Positions 13,841 through 21,912 of a DNA stretch of 21,944 bases are shown here, one piece after another. The position numbers and the translations under genes were made by a program. This DNA is from JBCDBD01 sp039184335 (GTDB lineage: Bacteria > Bacteroidota > Bacteroidia > Flavobacteriales > Flavobacteriaceae), in NCBI GenBank assembly GCA_039184335.1, contig JBCDBD010000043.1:1-21944 (forward strand). The letters are read 5' to 3'. The first letter of the stretch is position 1, and every line of letters begins with the position of its first letter. The notes beneath the pieces are model-generated. The model made no database searches. It saw only the letters and a list, made by a program, of their open reading frames with translations, and was not told the DNA's origin.

Positions 13841-14932
13841 TCAAAGTTTATATAACTTGGCCTTTCTTTTCAATGCAAGTTTTGTCTTGTATACAAGAAG
13901 TGGCCTTTCTATAAAATGATAGGAAGCCAAGGTCACCAAAAAAATGGTCATAAGAGGTAAAATACATTCTACCAGACCAATAGGCTGATCATTTAATTGG
14001 GTTTTGGTCATACCCCACCAAAAAAGGATAGGATAGTGGTACAGATATAACCCGTAGCTTATTTTACCCAAATACCGCATCAGCCCATTGCTGAATAGAT
14101 AATCCAATAGATTTCCTCTTTTTTCCTGTAGCAGCACCAGTACAAAAAGTGAGGTCGAATATATTGGGAAAAAGAATAGCTTTACAACAGCTACCCATGG
14201 TGCATCGCCCATGAGCTCTTCATTGATGAAAATTGCACCAACACAGAAAAACAATCCTGCAAAAAGTAAATAATCAGTAACCTTCTTCTTGTTCAACATC
14301 GACAATTTTTGCTCATTGAATGCGAGTAGCGAACCCATACTCAACGAAAGGATTCTAAACTGGCTGCCACGATATAACAAGCGTGAAAAAATGATGTCAT
14401 CAAAATGGACATATGTCAACATAGCTGAACTAACGGCAATTAAAATGACCCCAGGAAAAAGATATCTTTTTACCTGTTCATATTGAAAAAAATACAACAC
14501 CAATGGCCAAAAAAGATAATAGTGTTCTTCTACAGATAAAGACCATGTATTTGCCAAGGGGTGCAGGGCTGCGTCAAAGGCAAAGTAATAGTTGGCACCA
14601 TAAACCGCGATATAGCCCAGACCTTTCCACGAAAAGAATATTCCGCAAACCAACAGGGTCAGGTAATAAATGGGAAAAATTCGCAAGGCCCTTTTTAGAT
14701 AAAAGAGTTTAAAAGAGAAACTCCCTTCCTTTTTTTCCCTTAAAAGAATACGGGTGATGAGAAAGCCACTCAGAACAAAAAAAAGGTCTACCCCTAAATA
14801 GTTGAATCTAAAATTATGGATTATCAAAAAAATTGAACGACCGAATACGGTATCGGAGATTTGGGGCAGATGAAATAGAAGTACCATTAGGGCTGCATAG
14901 CCCCTAAAACCATCAAGTACTTTTATTTTCAT
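13841..14932 (-). CDS. Acyltransferase-3 family membrane protein (OafA/YrhL type)
   Basis: The 363-residue protein is a polytopic membrane acyltransferase with roughly ten hydrophobic segments. It starts with LDGFRGYAALMVLLFH (6-21, His21 the likely catalytic base), then YLGVDLFFVLSGFLIT (45-60), RALRIFPIYY (81-90) and TWSLSVEEHYYLFWPLV (129-145), all family signatures. Members transfer acetyl or other acyl groups to cell-surface glycans such as O-antigen or exopolysaccharide. It has no C-terminal SGNH domain. No other glycan gene is nearby. It lies between the transfer promoter and the two-component genes, so it may be cargo of the element changing the surface of the host. The substrate cannot be told from sequence. 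Confidence 0.92.
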   Translation of the reverse strand: MKIKVLDGFRGYAALMVLLFHLPQISDTVFGRSIFLIIHNFRFNYLGVDLFFVLSGFLITRILLREKKEGSFSFKLFYLKRALRIFPIYYLTLLVCGIFFSWKGLGYIAVYGANYYFAFDAALHPLANTWSLSVEEHYYLFWPLVLYFFQYEQVKRYLFPGVILIAVSSAMLTYVHFDDIIFSRLLYRGSQFRILSLSMGSLLAFNEQKLSMLNKKKVTDYLLFAGLFFCVGAIFINEELMGDAPWVAVVKLFFFPIYSTSLFVLVLLQEKRGNLLDYLFSNGLMRYLGKISYGLYLYHYPILFWWGMTKTQLNDQPIGLVECILPLMTIFLVTLASYHFIERPLLVYKTKLALKRKAKLYKL

Positions 14933-15160
14933 GTTTTACCTTTTTGGCACTTTCTTCCTATCCACCACCATTACGTAGATGAATACGGCCGTATTACAGT
15001 ATTCAAAATAAAGTATTAGTAGGGTTAATAAGGAGGCCTTAGTAACAAACGCCGAGGTAAAGCGGTTAGATGGGCATATAATGGAATAAATGAAATATCT
15101 CCAAATAGGTATGCTATCGCTATGATTTCAGCCTATGGCCTACAGAATTTGATTTGTGTA

Positions 15161-15910
15161 TCATTCTTTCAGGTTTAGAAAACGGTATAATGAATTCACC
15201 CGTCGCTTTGAAATGGGCAGGTATTTTTGCGTGTTCATTTTTAAATAGTTGCCATCCTTTTTATGGATATTCACAGCAAAATCCATATTGACCAATATAG
15301 AATGGTGAATACGAAAGAAATTATTGCTGTCCAATAATTTTTCATACTCCCCTAAGTTTTTGCTTGCCATTTTTGAAGCATTGCTTTTAAGGTGAAAAAC
15401 CGTATATCTTCCGTCCGACTCTAAGTACACAATATCATCAACACGAATTATCTCAACAGATTCCATTGAAGGAATAGCCAGCAAGCTTAAGGGCACATTT
15501 TTTTCTTTCGTCCCATTCTTTTTTGAGGCCAACGCCCTTAACTCAATATTTCGTTTTGCCTTTTTCAAGGCAATTATTAAACTTTCGGGCTTTAAAGGCT
15601 TCAATATATAATCAGTGACAAGGTGTTCAAAAGCTTCTAACGCATATTCTCCATGCGAGCTGATGATAATAACCTCTGTCTCATGTAGGTAGGTCAGTTT
15701 TTCTAGTATCCTAAAGGCATTTTCACCGTTAATGTTCATATCAAGAAAAATGATATCAGGCTTTATCTCCCGTAAAACTTGCTTTGCTCCTTCGAAAGTG
15801 TTTGCTGAAGCCACCACCTTTACCTCTTGACAGTATTTCATTAAAAATAGCTGTAATACAGCTACATGGTCTTTATCATCTTCTATGATAATAGCTTTGA
15901 ACTCATCCAT
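15161..15910 (-). CDS. LytTR-family response regulator
   Basis: The 249-residue protein has a receiver domain (about 4-120) with acidic pocket E10/D11/D12, phosphoacceptor D57 (IIFLDMNING), S84/S85 at the switch position and K104 (YILKPLKP). A LytTR DNA-binding domain follows (about 150-249), shown by IVYLESDGRYTVFHL, FFRIHHSILVNM and LPISKRRVNSLYRFL. LytTR regulators usually bind pairs of direct repeats. It is transcribed after the histidine kinase, 51 bases apart, making a cognate pair. It is a candidate for binding the CACTTATT repeats before the transfer operon and the sigma gene; that is inference from the repeat geometry only. Confidence 0.95.
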   Translation of the reverse strand: MDEFKAIIIEDDKDHVAVLQLFLMKYCQEVKVVASANTFEGAKQVLREIKPDIIFLDMNINGENAFRILEKLTYLHETEVIIISSHGEYALEAFEHLVTDYILKPLKPESLIIALKKAKRNIELRALASKKNGTKEKNVPLSLLAIPSMESVEIIRVDDIVYLESDGRYTVFHLKSNASKMASKNLGEYEKLLDSNNFFRIHHSILVNMDFAVNIHKKDGNYLKMNTQKYLPISKRRVNSLYRFLNLKE

Positions 15911-15961
15911 AGTATCATTTAAATAATAATTTCATCAAGTCTACCAAAAGTGAATCTGTTC

Positions 15962-18073
15962 TCATAGCAGGGCCAAAACAGTGGTTCCTTTACCAATCTT
16001 ACTTTTGACCTTGATTTTTCCTTTATGCTTAGTAATCAGTTCTTTACACAAAATAAGACCTAAACCAGTACCTGATTCATTAGCTGTCCCCTTACTGGAG
16101 GTAATCTTATTTAACTTAAAGAGATTTCTAAGAGCTGCCTTTGACATTCCCAAACCACTGTCTTCAATTTTGAATACAATGTTTGACCGTATCTTTTTAG
16201 CGTTTATGGTCACTTCTCCATTTTCAGGCGTAAATTTTAATGCATTGTTCACCAAATTTGATAAAACTGATGAAACGATATTTTTGTCTAAATTTCCTGT
16301 CAACGAACTCAAGCATAGGTTTGTCAAACGAACCCTTTTTTCTTCTGCAACAACTTTATGTATATTGATTGAGTTGTCAATTACCTCATATATATTCAAT
16401 TTTTGTCTGTTTACCTTCATTCCACCTTTTTGGCTTATGGCCCAAGACAATAAGTTTTGGGTCAATTGGTAGTTATTATATGCTGTTTTCTGTACAGTAC
16501 TCAAATAGGCCTTGATTTTTGGTTTTGTCAGAGAGTCAAAATTATCCGTTAGAATATCGGTATAACTGATCATAACGTTGAACGGCGCCCTAAGGTCATG
16601 TGCTATTATGGAAAAAAATTGCTCAAGTGAAGCATTGGCTTTGTTTAAACTATTGTTCAGATTCTTTTCGATGTCCAATGAACTTGCAATTTCATTGCGC
16701 TGTTGACTGATGATGGCATTCTTCTTGGTCAACAATAATCGAAGTCTTCTGTTTTTGTTGAATGCCAAATATGCAATTAGGGCTACTACGCAAAGCCCAA
16801 AAACCAATACCAACAAATAAGGCTGAAGGGTTGCTGCCTGATGTAAATACGGAGGTATTTCAGTTTCACCCCCATACGCCTTTCCTTCGGGCATGACAAG
16901 ACTATCTTCGCGCATCGCATGTATTTTTGAAGAGACCTTCCCATTTTCAATACCTTTTTGAACCATTTCAAAATTGGTGTTGGTCCAATTGTGGTCCAAA
17001 GAAATTGATAAGGCAGGCCCCTTATTTTTCTTAGCGAGGTCATATATCTGGCCAAAGCCGTTAATTTTTTGGTAGTTATCTACCATATGCAAGTACATGG
17101 CAGTAACAAATAGTGGATTTTTTTGTGCCATATCGGCAATTTCCGAATTAAGCTTGTTCTGATTTGAGAAAGATTGAACACCATTCATTTCTGCATATGT
17201 CAAACCCATATTTCTGTAGGCAACAATCTCAGGATATGGCCCCATATCATATTGCTGGATCAACTTTAATAGCTGCTTTTGATAAGATAAGGAATGGCTA
17301 TATTCTTTTTTTAAAAAATAAACCATCCCCATACTTGAAGTAAGTTCTAGCAGTACCTTTTCATCATTGCCCCATTCGTCTTTGTTCGCTAAATTGGTCT
17401 CTAGAACAGAAATGGCCTTATCGTACTCTAACAATTTTATATAAATGTTAGCGAGTCTATTTCTGGTAAGTGCTAAATTAAAAGAATTATTGGCGCTCCG
17501 AAACAATGAAATTGCATCTAGCGCATATTTCACCCCTTTCCCTGGGTCACCCTTCCCAATATATATCTGGGAAAACAAATTGTAGCATGTGCCAATAAAA
17601 CAGCTATTTTTCATCTTTCTGCTCAAAGCCAGTGCTTCTCTCAAATGGGAAAGTGCGCGTTCTTCAGCTTGTTCAAAAAGATAGAATCTGGCCCAAAGGA
17701 AATTGGTGGTTATTCGCTGTTCGATATTATGGCCGTTATGTTGGATTGGAGGAATCTTTGAAGTATCGAATTCAAAAAAATGGAAATGCTCGCTGTTCTC
17801 AAAACAGGATTCCATTCCTTTTATGGTCCTGTCAACAAATATGCGGTTAAAACTTTGAAAGTCCTTAGCCGAATTAAGGGCGTTTATATAATGGTGAAAA
17901 ATGGAGTCAGTTGAAATCCCATCCTGAAAATTTTGCACTTGAAGCGGTTGTTGCCCTTCGAAAATGGCACTGCTCTTAAATTCTTGGCTGGTACTATTGG
18001 CTGTAGATGCTTTCGCTGTGGGGCTGACAAAACAACAAATTATAAACAACAGAATGGATATTTTTTTTTGCAT
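15962..18073 (-). CDS. TPR-containing sensor histidine kinase
   Basis: The 703-residue protein has a signal peptide (about 1-22), a large periplasmic helical region with TPR-like repeats (about 120-300), one membrane helix (about 415-438), and a cytoplasmic kinase core. The phosphoacceptor is H492 (AHDLRAPF). The ATP-binding domain has the N box (NLVNNALKF, 606-614), G1 (EDSGLGM, 637-643) and G2 (GTGLGL, 668-673). This type, TPR sensor plus kinase followed by a LytTR regulator, is common in Bacteroidota; the TPR part probably senses a protein or peptide. The gene starts ATG C followed by nine A, a short slippage-prone run at codons 2-5. Confidence 0.95.
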   Translation of the reverse strand: MQKKISILLFIICCFVSPTAKASTANSTSQEFKSSAIFEGQQPLQVQNFQDGISTDSIFHHYINALNSAKDFQSFNRIFVDRTIKGMESCFENSEHFHFFEFDTSKIPPIQHNGHNIEQRITTNFLWARFYLFEQAEERALSHLREALALSRKMKNSCFIGTCYNLFSQIYIGKGDPGKGVKYALDAISLFRSANNSFNLALTRNRLANIYIKLLEYDKAISVLETNLANKDEWGNDEKVLLELTSSMGMVYFLKKEYSHSLSYQKQLLKLIQQYDMGPYPEIVAYRNMGLTYAEMNGVQSFSNQNKLNSEIADMAQKNPLFVTAMYLHMVDNYQKINGFGQIYDLAKKNKGPALSISLDHNWTNTNFEMVQKGIENGKVSSKIHAMREDSLVMPEGKAYGGETEIPPYLHQAATLQPYLLVLVFGLCVVALIAYLAFNKNRRLRLLLTKKNAIISQQRNEIASSLDIEKNLNNSLNKANASLEQFFSIIAHDLRAPFNVMISYTDILTDNFDSLTKPKIKAYLSTVQKTAYNNYQLTQNLLSWAISQKGGMKVNRQKLNIYEVIDNSINIHKVVAEEKRVRLTNLCLSSLTGNLDKNIVSSVLSNLVNNALKFTPENGEVTINAKKIRSNIVFKIEDSGLGMSKAALRNLFKLNKITSSKGTANESGTGLGLILCKELITKHKGKIKVKSKIGKGTTVLALL

Positions 18074-18754
18074 GGGGAACGAAGGTTAAATTTACCTTAG
18101 TGCAAAAGAATATTTTTGCTTTTATTTCATTTTGTATTTGCCACCTAGATGGACCTATTATGGTTCATGATTTGTTTTTTGCCCCTATTCCAATACCAGA
18201 TGCCGAAATTGGATAACGGTAAGGTAGGATTTTATATACGTATCATTTTATAATATCGGATGTTAATATGATAAATATTCGTCCAAAAATATATAGAAAT
18301 TTTAAATTTTCGTCTAAAACCACTTTATGACGACAACATACAAATTTTCTATAGCAAAGTATATTTTTTCTTTGACCAAGAAACTGCGTTCAAAAATGAC
18401 CGATTGCCATGAATCAAAAGTTGCCAAGCCATCATAAAGGGACTGCTGGGCAACCCATCTTCCGGATTATTTTTACCGTAAGATTATCTGAATTTGGCTA
18501 TGGGAGGGTTATTGCAAATAATGTGTACCAAGAAGTTGAAAATCGAATGGTAAGAATTTAAAAGTTCAATGATATACTAAGGATAATTTGATTGAAAAAA
18601 TTGTTTGAAGCTACCAAACCAATAGCTACTACTTTCTTACTTCTTACTGTACAATGAAATGTTTCTATTATTACCTCATATAAGAACCGTGTATATTTTA
18701 GGTTTAAGCCATGAAGGTTGTCATGGATTGGAAAACCGTCTATTGAGTTGTTTT
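18074..18754. other. Intergenic region between the histidine kinase and sigma genes
   Basis: These 680 A/T-rich bases contain no gene I can support. A 50-codon plus-strand ORF (18409-18561, starting MNQKLPSHHKG) has an in-frame stop just before its ATG and no good ribosome site, so it is not called. A 17-base near-palindrome lies at 18082-18098. No tRNA-like or terminator structure stands out. Confidence 0.6.
18082..18098. promoter_or_regulatory. Near-perfect 17-bp palindrome just upstream of the histidine kinase start
   Basis: AAGGTTAAATTTACCTT reads the same on both strands except at one symmetric pair. It lies 9 bases before the kinase ATG and includes the likely ribosome-binding AAGG on the minus strand, so a bound repressor or RNA structure here could limit expression. 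No other copy was noticed. Confidence 0.35.
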
Positions 18755-19246
18755 CTACGACACCGCATTTATATAATGTCCGTATTCTTTCTTCAAGGTT
18801 CTGATGGCAATCGTCACATGATTTTCAACAGTTTTTGGTTTGATATTCATCATCACTGCGATTTCCTTTATTTTAAAATTCAAAATTCTTCTCAAATAAA
18901 ATACTTTTCTACGCTGTGGAGGTATTTCGGTGATGGAGTTTCTAATCAGGTCTTCTAAAAGAAAATCATTTCGTAAGGGATCAACAGAAAATTCCCTATC
19001 AGATAGTTCATGTTTTCCGTTATTTTTCTTCAATTCCGTATAGGTACTGAACTTAATAGCTTGGTAAAGAAATCCCAATTTATTTTGAATTTGGTTGTCA
19101 TCTTTACTGTATCTAGAATGTATCGAGAGAAAGACTTCCTGCGTAATATCTTGAGACATTTGTCTTTGTTTGCAAATCTTGAATGAATATTCCTTGAGCA
19201 TCTCATAATTTTCCAAAAAAAGTTCGCAAATATTCCTGTTTTCCAT
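18755..19246 (-). CDS. ECF-type RNA polymerase sigma-70 family factor
   Basis: The 163-residue protein has a sigma region 2 (about 8-75), with the signature SQDITQEVFLSIHSR (31-45), and a sigma region 4 (about 104-155) with IPPQRRKVFYLRRI and a helix-turn-helix (FKIKEIAVMMNIKPKTVENHVTIAIRTLK). Length is typical of an ECF factor. No FecR-type anti-sigma or SusC/TonB gene is next to it, unlike most Bacteroidota ECF loci. Its own upstream region has the same direct-repeat motif as the transfer operon, so it may control itself and the operon, or both may be driven by the LytTR regulator. Confidence 0.9.
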   Translation of the reverse strand: MENRNICELFLENYEMLKEYSFKICKQRQMSQDITQEVFLSIHSRYSKDDNQIQNKLGFLYQAIKFSTYTELKKNNGKHELSDREFSVDPLRNDFLLEDLIRNSITEIPPQRRKVFYLRRILNFKIKEIAVMMNIKPKTVENHVTIAIRTLKKEYGHYINAVS

Positions 19247-19781
19247 CTGAAATTATTTTCCCAGCAATGTCGCTATCCTATACTGATTTAGGGTCAAAGT
19301 CAACATTACCAATTATTTAAAGTCTTATAAATGTATCAGGCAACACTATAGAAGTTGAAGTGCTTTGTAATAAGTGGTGGGTTAAAGTTTGCTGATGGAA
19401 CCATAAACCAATAAGTGATCGGTAAGGCCAACAGATAGAGGCTTGGTAAAATGCTAAAGGTTGTATTGTCGTATAGCAACATCAGCCACAACTGCATATA
19501 CGTTTCAGTATGGCCTTGAGACCATCATTTGAAAAGCTAAGAAGAAATGGCATATTGGATAGTGGAATTCTGATATTTTAAGCGAAACTATATTTGAATA
19601 GTTTTGGCATTACTTATGAAATGACAATTATTGACTTGACTGATACGTATGATAAAGCCTCTTACCAATAAGTATTAAAGCATTTGTCAAAAATTACATA
19701 CTGTTACCATTACTATTTTAGGGCTTTGCACATATTGCTATATCAAATGACCATGACCATCTTAGAACTTGGTGCAAGCCG
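19247..19781. other. Intergenic region upstream of the sigma gene
   Basis: These 535 bases hold the CACTTATT direct-repeat region described separately. Another CAATAAGTATT lies near 19665-19675 but without a partner at 41-42 bases. I see no gene and no terminator after the proline dehydrogenase stop. Confidence 0.6.
19328..19417 (-). promoter_or_regulatory. Putative promoter/operator of the sigma gene (CACTTATT pair + TACATTTA)
   Basis: On the minus strand CACTTATT occurs at 19410-19417 and 19369-19376, 41 bases apart. TACATTTA (19328-19335) lies 41 bases past the proximal box, 81 bases before the ATG. The plus-strand string GTAATAAGTGGTG at the proximal box is identical to that upstream of the transfer operon, with AGTG four bases before it in both. 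Distances agree within one base at both sites. Confidence 0.55.
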
Positions 19782-21071
19782 TCAGTCAAGAAAATTATTT
19801 TCATTACCGATTTCGCCATAGACCTTTACCGGTACTGAACTGGCAAAATCAGTTTTTCTTCTTTTTATTTCGGCAAGAATGAGTCGTAATTCTCTAGATA
19901 TTTGGGATTTCATCGAAACATTCTCGTTGGCCCTGCGAAGTAAATAAGGGATTACTTCTTTAACAGGGCCATAAGGGACACATTTGGCAACGTTAAAACC
20001 ATTGGCAGCTAAGTTAAAGCTGATGTGATCCCCCATACCAAGTAACTGACCGAACCAGATTCTCAAATCGTTATCCGCTATCTGGTATTCATCCATTAGA
20101 TCTATCATCAGTTTGACACTTTTCTCGTTATGTGTTCCAGAGAACAGTTCAAATGTTCCTATATAATGGATACAATAACGCAATGCAGCGTTGAAATTGG
20201 CATCGGTTCGCTCTTTAGTTATACAAATAGGGCTTTGATATCCTTTTGCCTTTGCCCTTGAACGCTCCTTTTCCATATAAGAGCCCCTAACGAGTTTTAC
20301 ACCAACTTTAAAGTTCTCTTCTTTTGCCATAAGCCGTAGTGATCGTAAATACTGCAATCGATCCCAACGGTACATTTGTACCGTATTGAAAATCACTACC
20401 CTTTCGGTATTGTATCTTCGCATCATTTCCTTTACGAGTACATCAACACCATTTTGTATCCAAGATTCCTCAGCATCCACCATGATCCGAACACGATCTG
20501 TCTTATCTGCTTCGGTGCAGATGGTATCAAAACGATACTGAATTTTAAGCCATTCCTTATTTTCCTTGTCATTCAATGTACTATGGCCAGCTATTTTCTG
20601 ATATATGTTACAACAACCCAAGCTGGAAGGCTTGATCACAATAAATGGAATGAATGGTGAGTGGTTTGAACAGGCTATCATGGCAATAGCTGCCTTAAGG
20701 GTTTCATCAAAATTTTTCCCATCCGATTTTTTTTCCACCGAATAAGACAAAATTGAAAAGACACTTCCGTTATGATAAAGGTCACTAATGGTTTTTTTAC
20801 AGTCCCTGATATTTTCACCACCTGAAAAATGATAAAAGGCAATGTTTCTCAAAACTGAATCAATAGGTATTTTGAGAAACAAAAAAATACGCAACATGTG
20901 CTTAAAAAGTTTGACCAACTGTTTGTTGCCAATTGTTTTGAACAAAAACGCAGCTTTCTTTAAGTCTACATTAGACTTTAAACCAAAAGCTATTTCTGTG
21001 TTTTCAAAATTAAGAAAGCGTTTTGTCAATAGGCTGGGCCTAGTATGTTTGGTTTTTTGGGGATTTGCCAT
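19782..21071 (-). CDS. Proline dehydrogenase (monofunctional)
   Basis: The 429-residue protein matches the Bacteroidota-type proline dehydrogenase, an FAD enzyme that oxidises L-proline to pyrroline-5-carboxylate and passes electrons to the quinone pool. Seen in order: IVIKPSSLG (144-152), MVDAEESWIQ (197-206), FNTVQMYRWDRL (228-239), GVKLVRGSYMEKE (257-269), SGTHNE (311-316), FGQLLGMGDHIS (340-351) and YGPVKEVIPYLLRRANEN (367-384), with the substrate-binding Arg pair R379/R380. Relatives as I recall them read FGQLYGMSDH, so two positions differ here. The N-terminus is about 20 residues longer than usual. No P5C dehydrogenase gene is in the window. It may be host chromosome or cargo. Confidence 0.93.
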   Translation of the reverse strand: MANPQKTKHTRPSLLTKRFLNFENTEIAFGLKSNVDLKKAAFLFKTIGNKQLVKLFKHMLRIFLFLKIPIDSVLRNIAFYHFSGGENIRDCKKTISDLYHNGSVFSILSYSVEKKSDGKNFDETLKAAIAMIACSNHSPFIPFIVIKPSSLGCCNIYQKIAGHSTLNDKENKEWLKIQYRFDTICTEADKTDRVRIMVDAEESWIQNGVDVLVKEMMRRYNTERVVIFNTVQMYRWDRLQYLRSLRLMAKEENFKVGVKLVRGSYMEKERSRAKAKGYQSPICITKERTDANFNAALRYCIHYIGTFELFSGTHNEKSVKLMIDLMDEYQIADNDLRIWFGQLLGMGDHISFNLAANGFNVAKCVPYGPVKEVIPYLLRRANENVSMKSQISRELRLILAEIKRRKTDFASSVPVKVYGEIGNENNFLD

Positions 21072-21438
21072 TCATCAAATTCATGGATAGTTCGAAAATA
21101 ATATCAGATTACAGTTATACAAAGCCAATGGGCAATAATCAAAATGTGTTTATCCAGTTTCAATACTCTGGGATGAACAATATTTTTACCTAATGATAAC
21201 ATGAGTTCGACATAAGAATATGGCTTTAATATTGGTTTTCAGCAATTTATGTTTCAGCGTCAGGTCGTGCGCAGTCGAGACCTAATAAAAAGTTGTCATT
21301 TTAAAGTTTCTCGACTGCACTCGAAATGACAATTGCCATATTTTCAGGTATTTACCCTAAATCACATCTCTTTTTAAATCGAACTCACGTTAATGATAGA
21401 ATGTCATACTTAATCAAATTCTTGTTACCGGATGTTTT
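21072..21438. other. Intergenic region upstream of proline dehydrogenase
   Basis: These 367 bases hold the composite palindromic repeat at 21256-21332 and otherwise A/T-rich sequence. I see no gene and no clear promoter with the TTTG/TAnnTTTG pattern. Confidence 0.6.
21256..21332. repeat. Composite palindromic intergenic repeat (flavobacterial REP-like)
   Basis: GCAGTCGAGA (21271-21280) pairs with TCTCGACTGC (21309-21318), and TTGTCATTT (21293-21301) pairs with AAATGACAA (21324-21332); the two inverted repeats interlock. The string CTCGACTGCACTCGAAATGAC is of a type I recall as very common between genes of marine flavobacteria. It is GC-richer than its surroundings and probably forms alternative hairpins in RNA. 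Confidence 0.75.
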
Positions 21439-21642
21439 ATGGTTGAGCAAGCCAGCTTTGAAAAAACAGACGCTTATCTATTCAAACTTTCTGAAATAAA
21501 GTGGCATCAAATTTCAGATTGCATTAAAATCCATTGCAGCTATAAACCTCTTGATGCCATCAACAAAATATCAAGATCACAATTGAAAGATATGTATATA
21601 TGCGAAGAGCGTGAATCAGAATTGAATAAGTGGAACACATAA
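21439..21642 (+). CDS. Possible small hypothetical protein, 67 residues (doubtful)
   Basis: The only plus-strand ORF in this stretch without a gene opposite. It runs MVEQASFEKTDAYLF to SELNKWNT and is charged, with no signal peptide or membrane segment. No family recognised. There is no obvious Shine-Dalgarno sequence before ATG 21439. It could be a real small gene, a fragment of a decayed gene, or chance; it is the opposite strand to everything else in the window. Confidence 0.3.
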   Translation: MVEQASFEKTDAYLFKLSEIKWHQISDCIKIHCSYKPLDAINKISRSQLKDMYICEERESELNKWNT

Positions 21643-21863
21643 CTAACAAGTGTTTCAATCAAACCACTAAACGAAATTAGACCTTGTTTCAATCAATCTA
21701 GGTATTCACTATTTTAGGAAAGCACATCATATATGCTTAAATGAAGAATTTTATCATTAAAAGGCAAAATCTTTAATTTAATCTTTTATTGGTGAAACTT
21801 ATTGTTTGAAAATATATGAAGAATACGTTTATTTAAGTTTTAAAGAAAGTATCAAATAAACCA

Positions 21864-21884
21864 CTATGGATTTGAAATCCATAG
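21864..21884. promoter_or_regulatory. Perfect 21-bp palindrome
   Basis: CTATGGATTT and AAATCCATAG flank a single central G, giving a 10-base perfect inverted repeat. TTTT follows on the plus strand. It could be an operator or the stem of a weak terminator for plus-strand transcription. Confidence 0.5.
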
Positions 21885-21891
21885 TTTTCTC

Positions 21892-21912
21892 AAAAGAATG
21901 AAATTCTTTTTT
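21892..21912 (+). terminator. Possible A/T-rich intrinsic terminator
   Basis: AAAAGAAT (21892-21899), loop GAA, ATTCTTTT (21903-21910), with a T-run to 21912. The stem has only one G-C pair per arm, so it would be weak. It lies 7 bases after the 21-bp palindrome, and the two may act as a pair. Confidence 0.35.

Noticed and set aside
18409..18561. Plus-strand ORF of 50 codons in the kinase-sigma spacer
   Set aside because: In-frame stop 10 bases before the ATG, no ribosome site, no recognisable motif, opposite direction to its neighbours.
18659..18958. Plus-strand ORF of 99 codons
   Set aside because: It covers the 3' half of the sigma gene in antisense; region 4 of the sigma factor is unmistakable on the minus strand.
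21625..21652. AATAAGTG and AACAAGTG 20 bases apart on the plus strand, like the promoter boxes
   Set aside because: It sits at the end of a doubtful ORF, lacks the TACATTTA motif and the 41-42 base spacing; an 8-base A/T-rich match is expected by chance.
21651..21696. Two copies of TGTTTCAATCAA, resembling the end of some CRISPR repeats
   Set aside because: Only 12 bases match, there are only two copies 34 bases apart, and no cas gene is visible.
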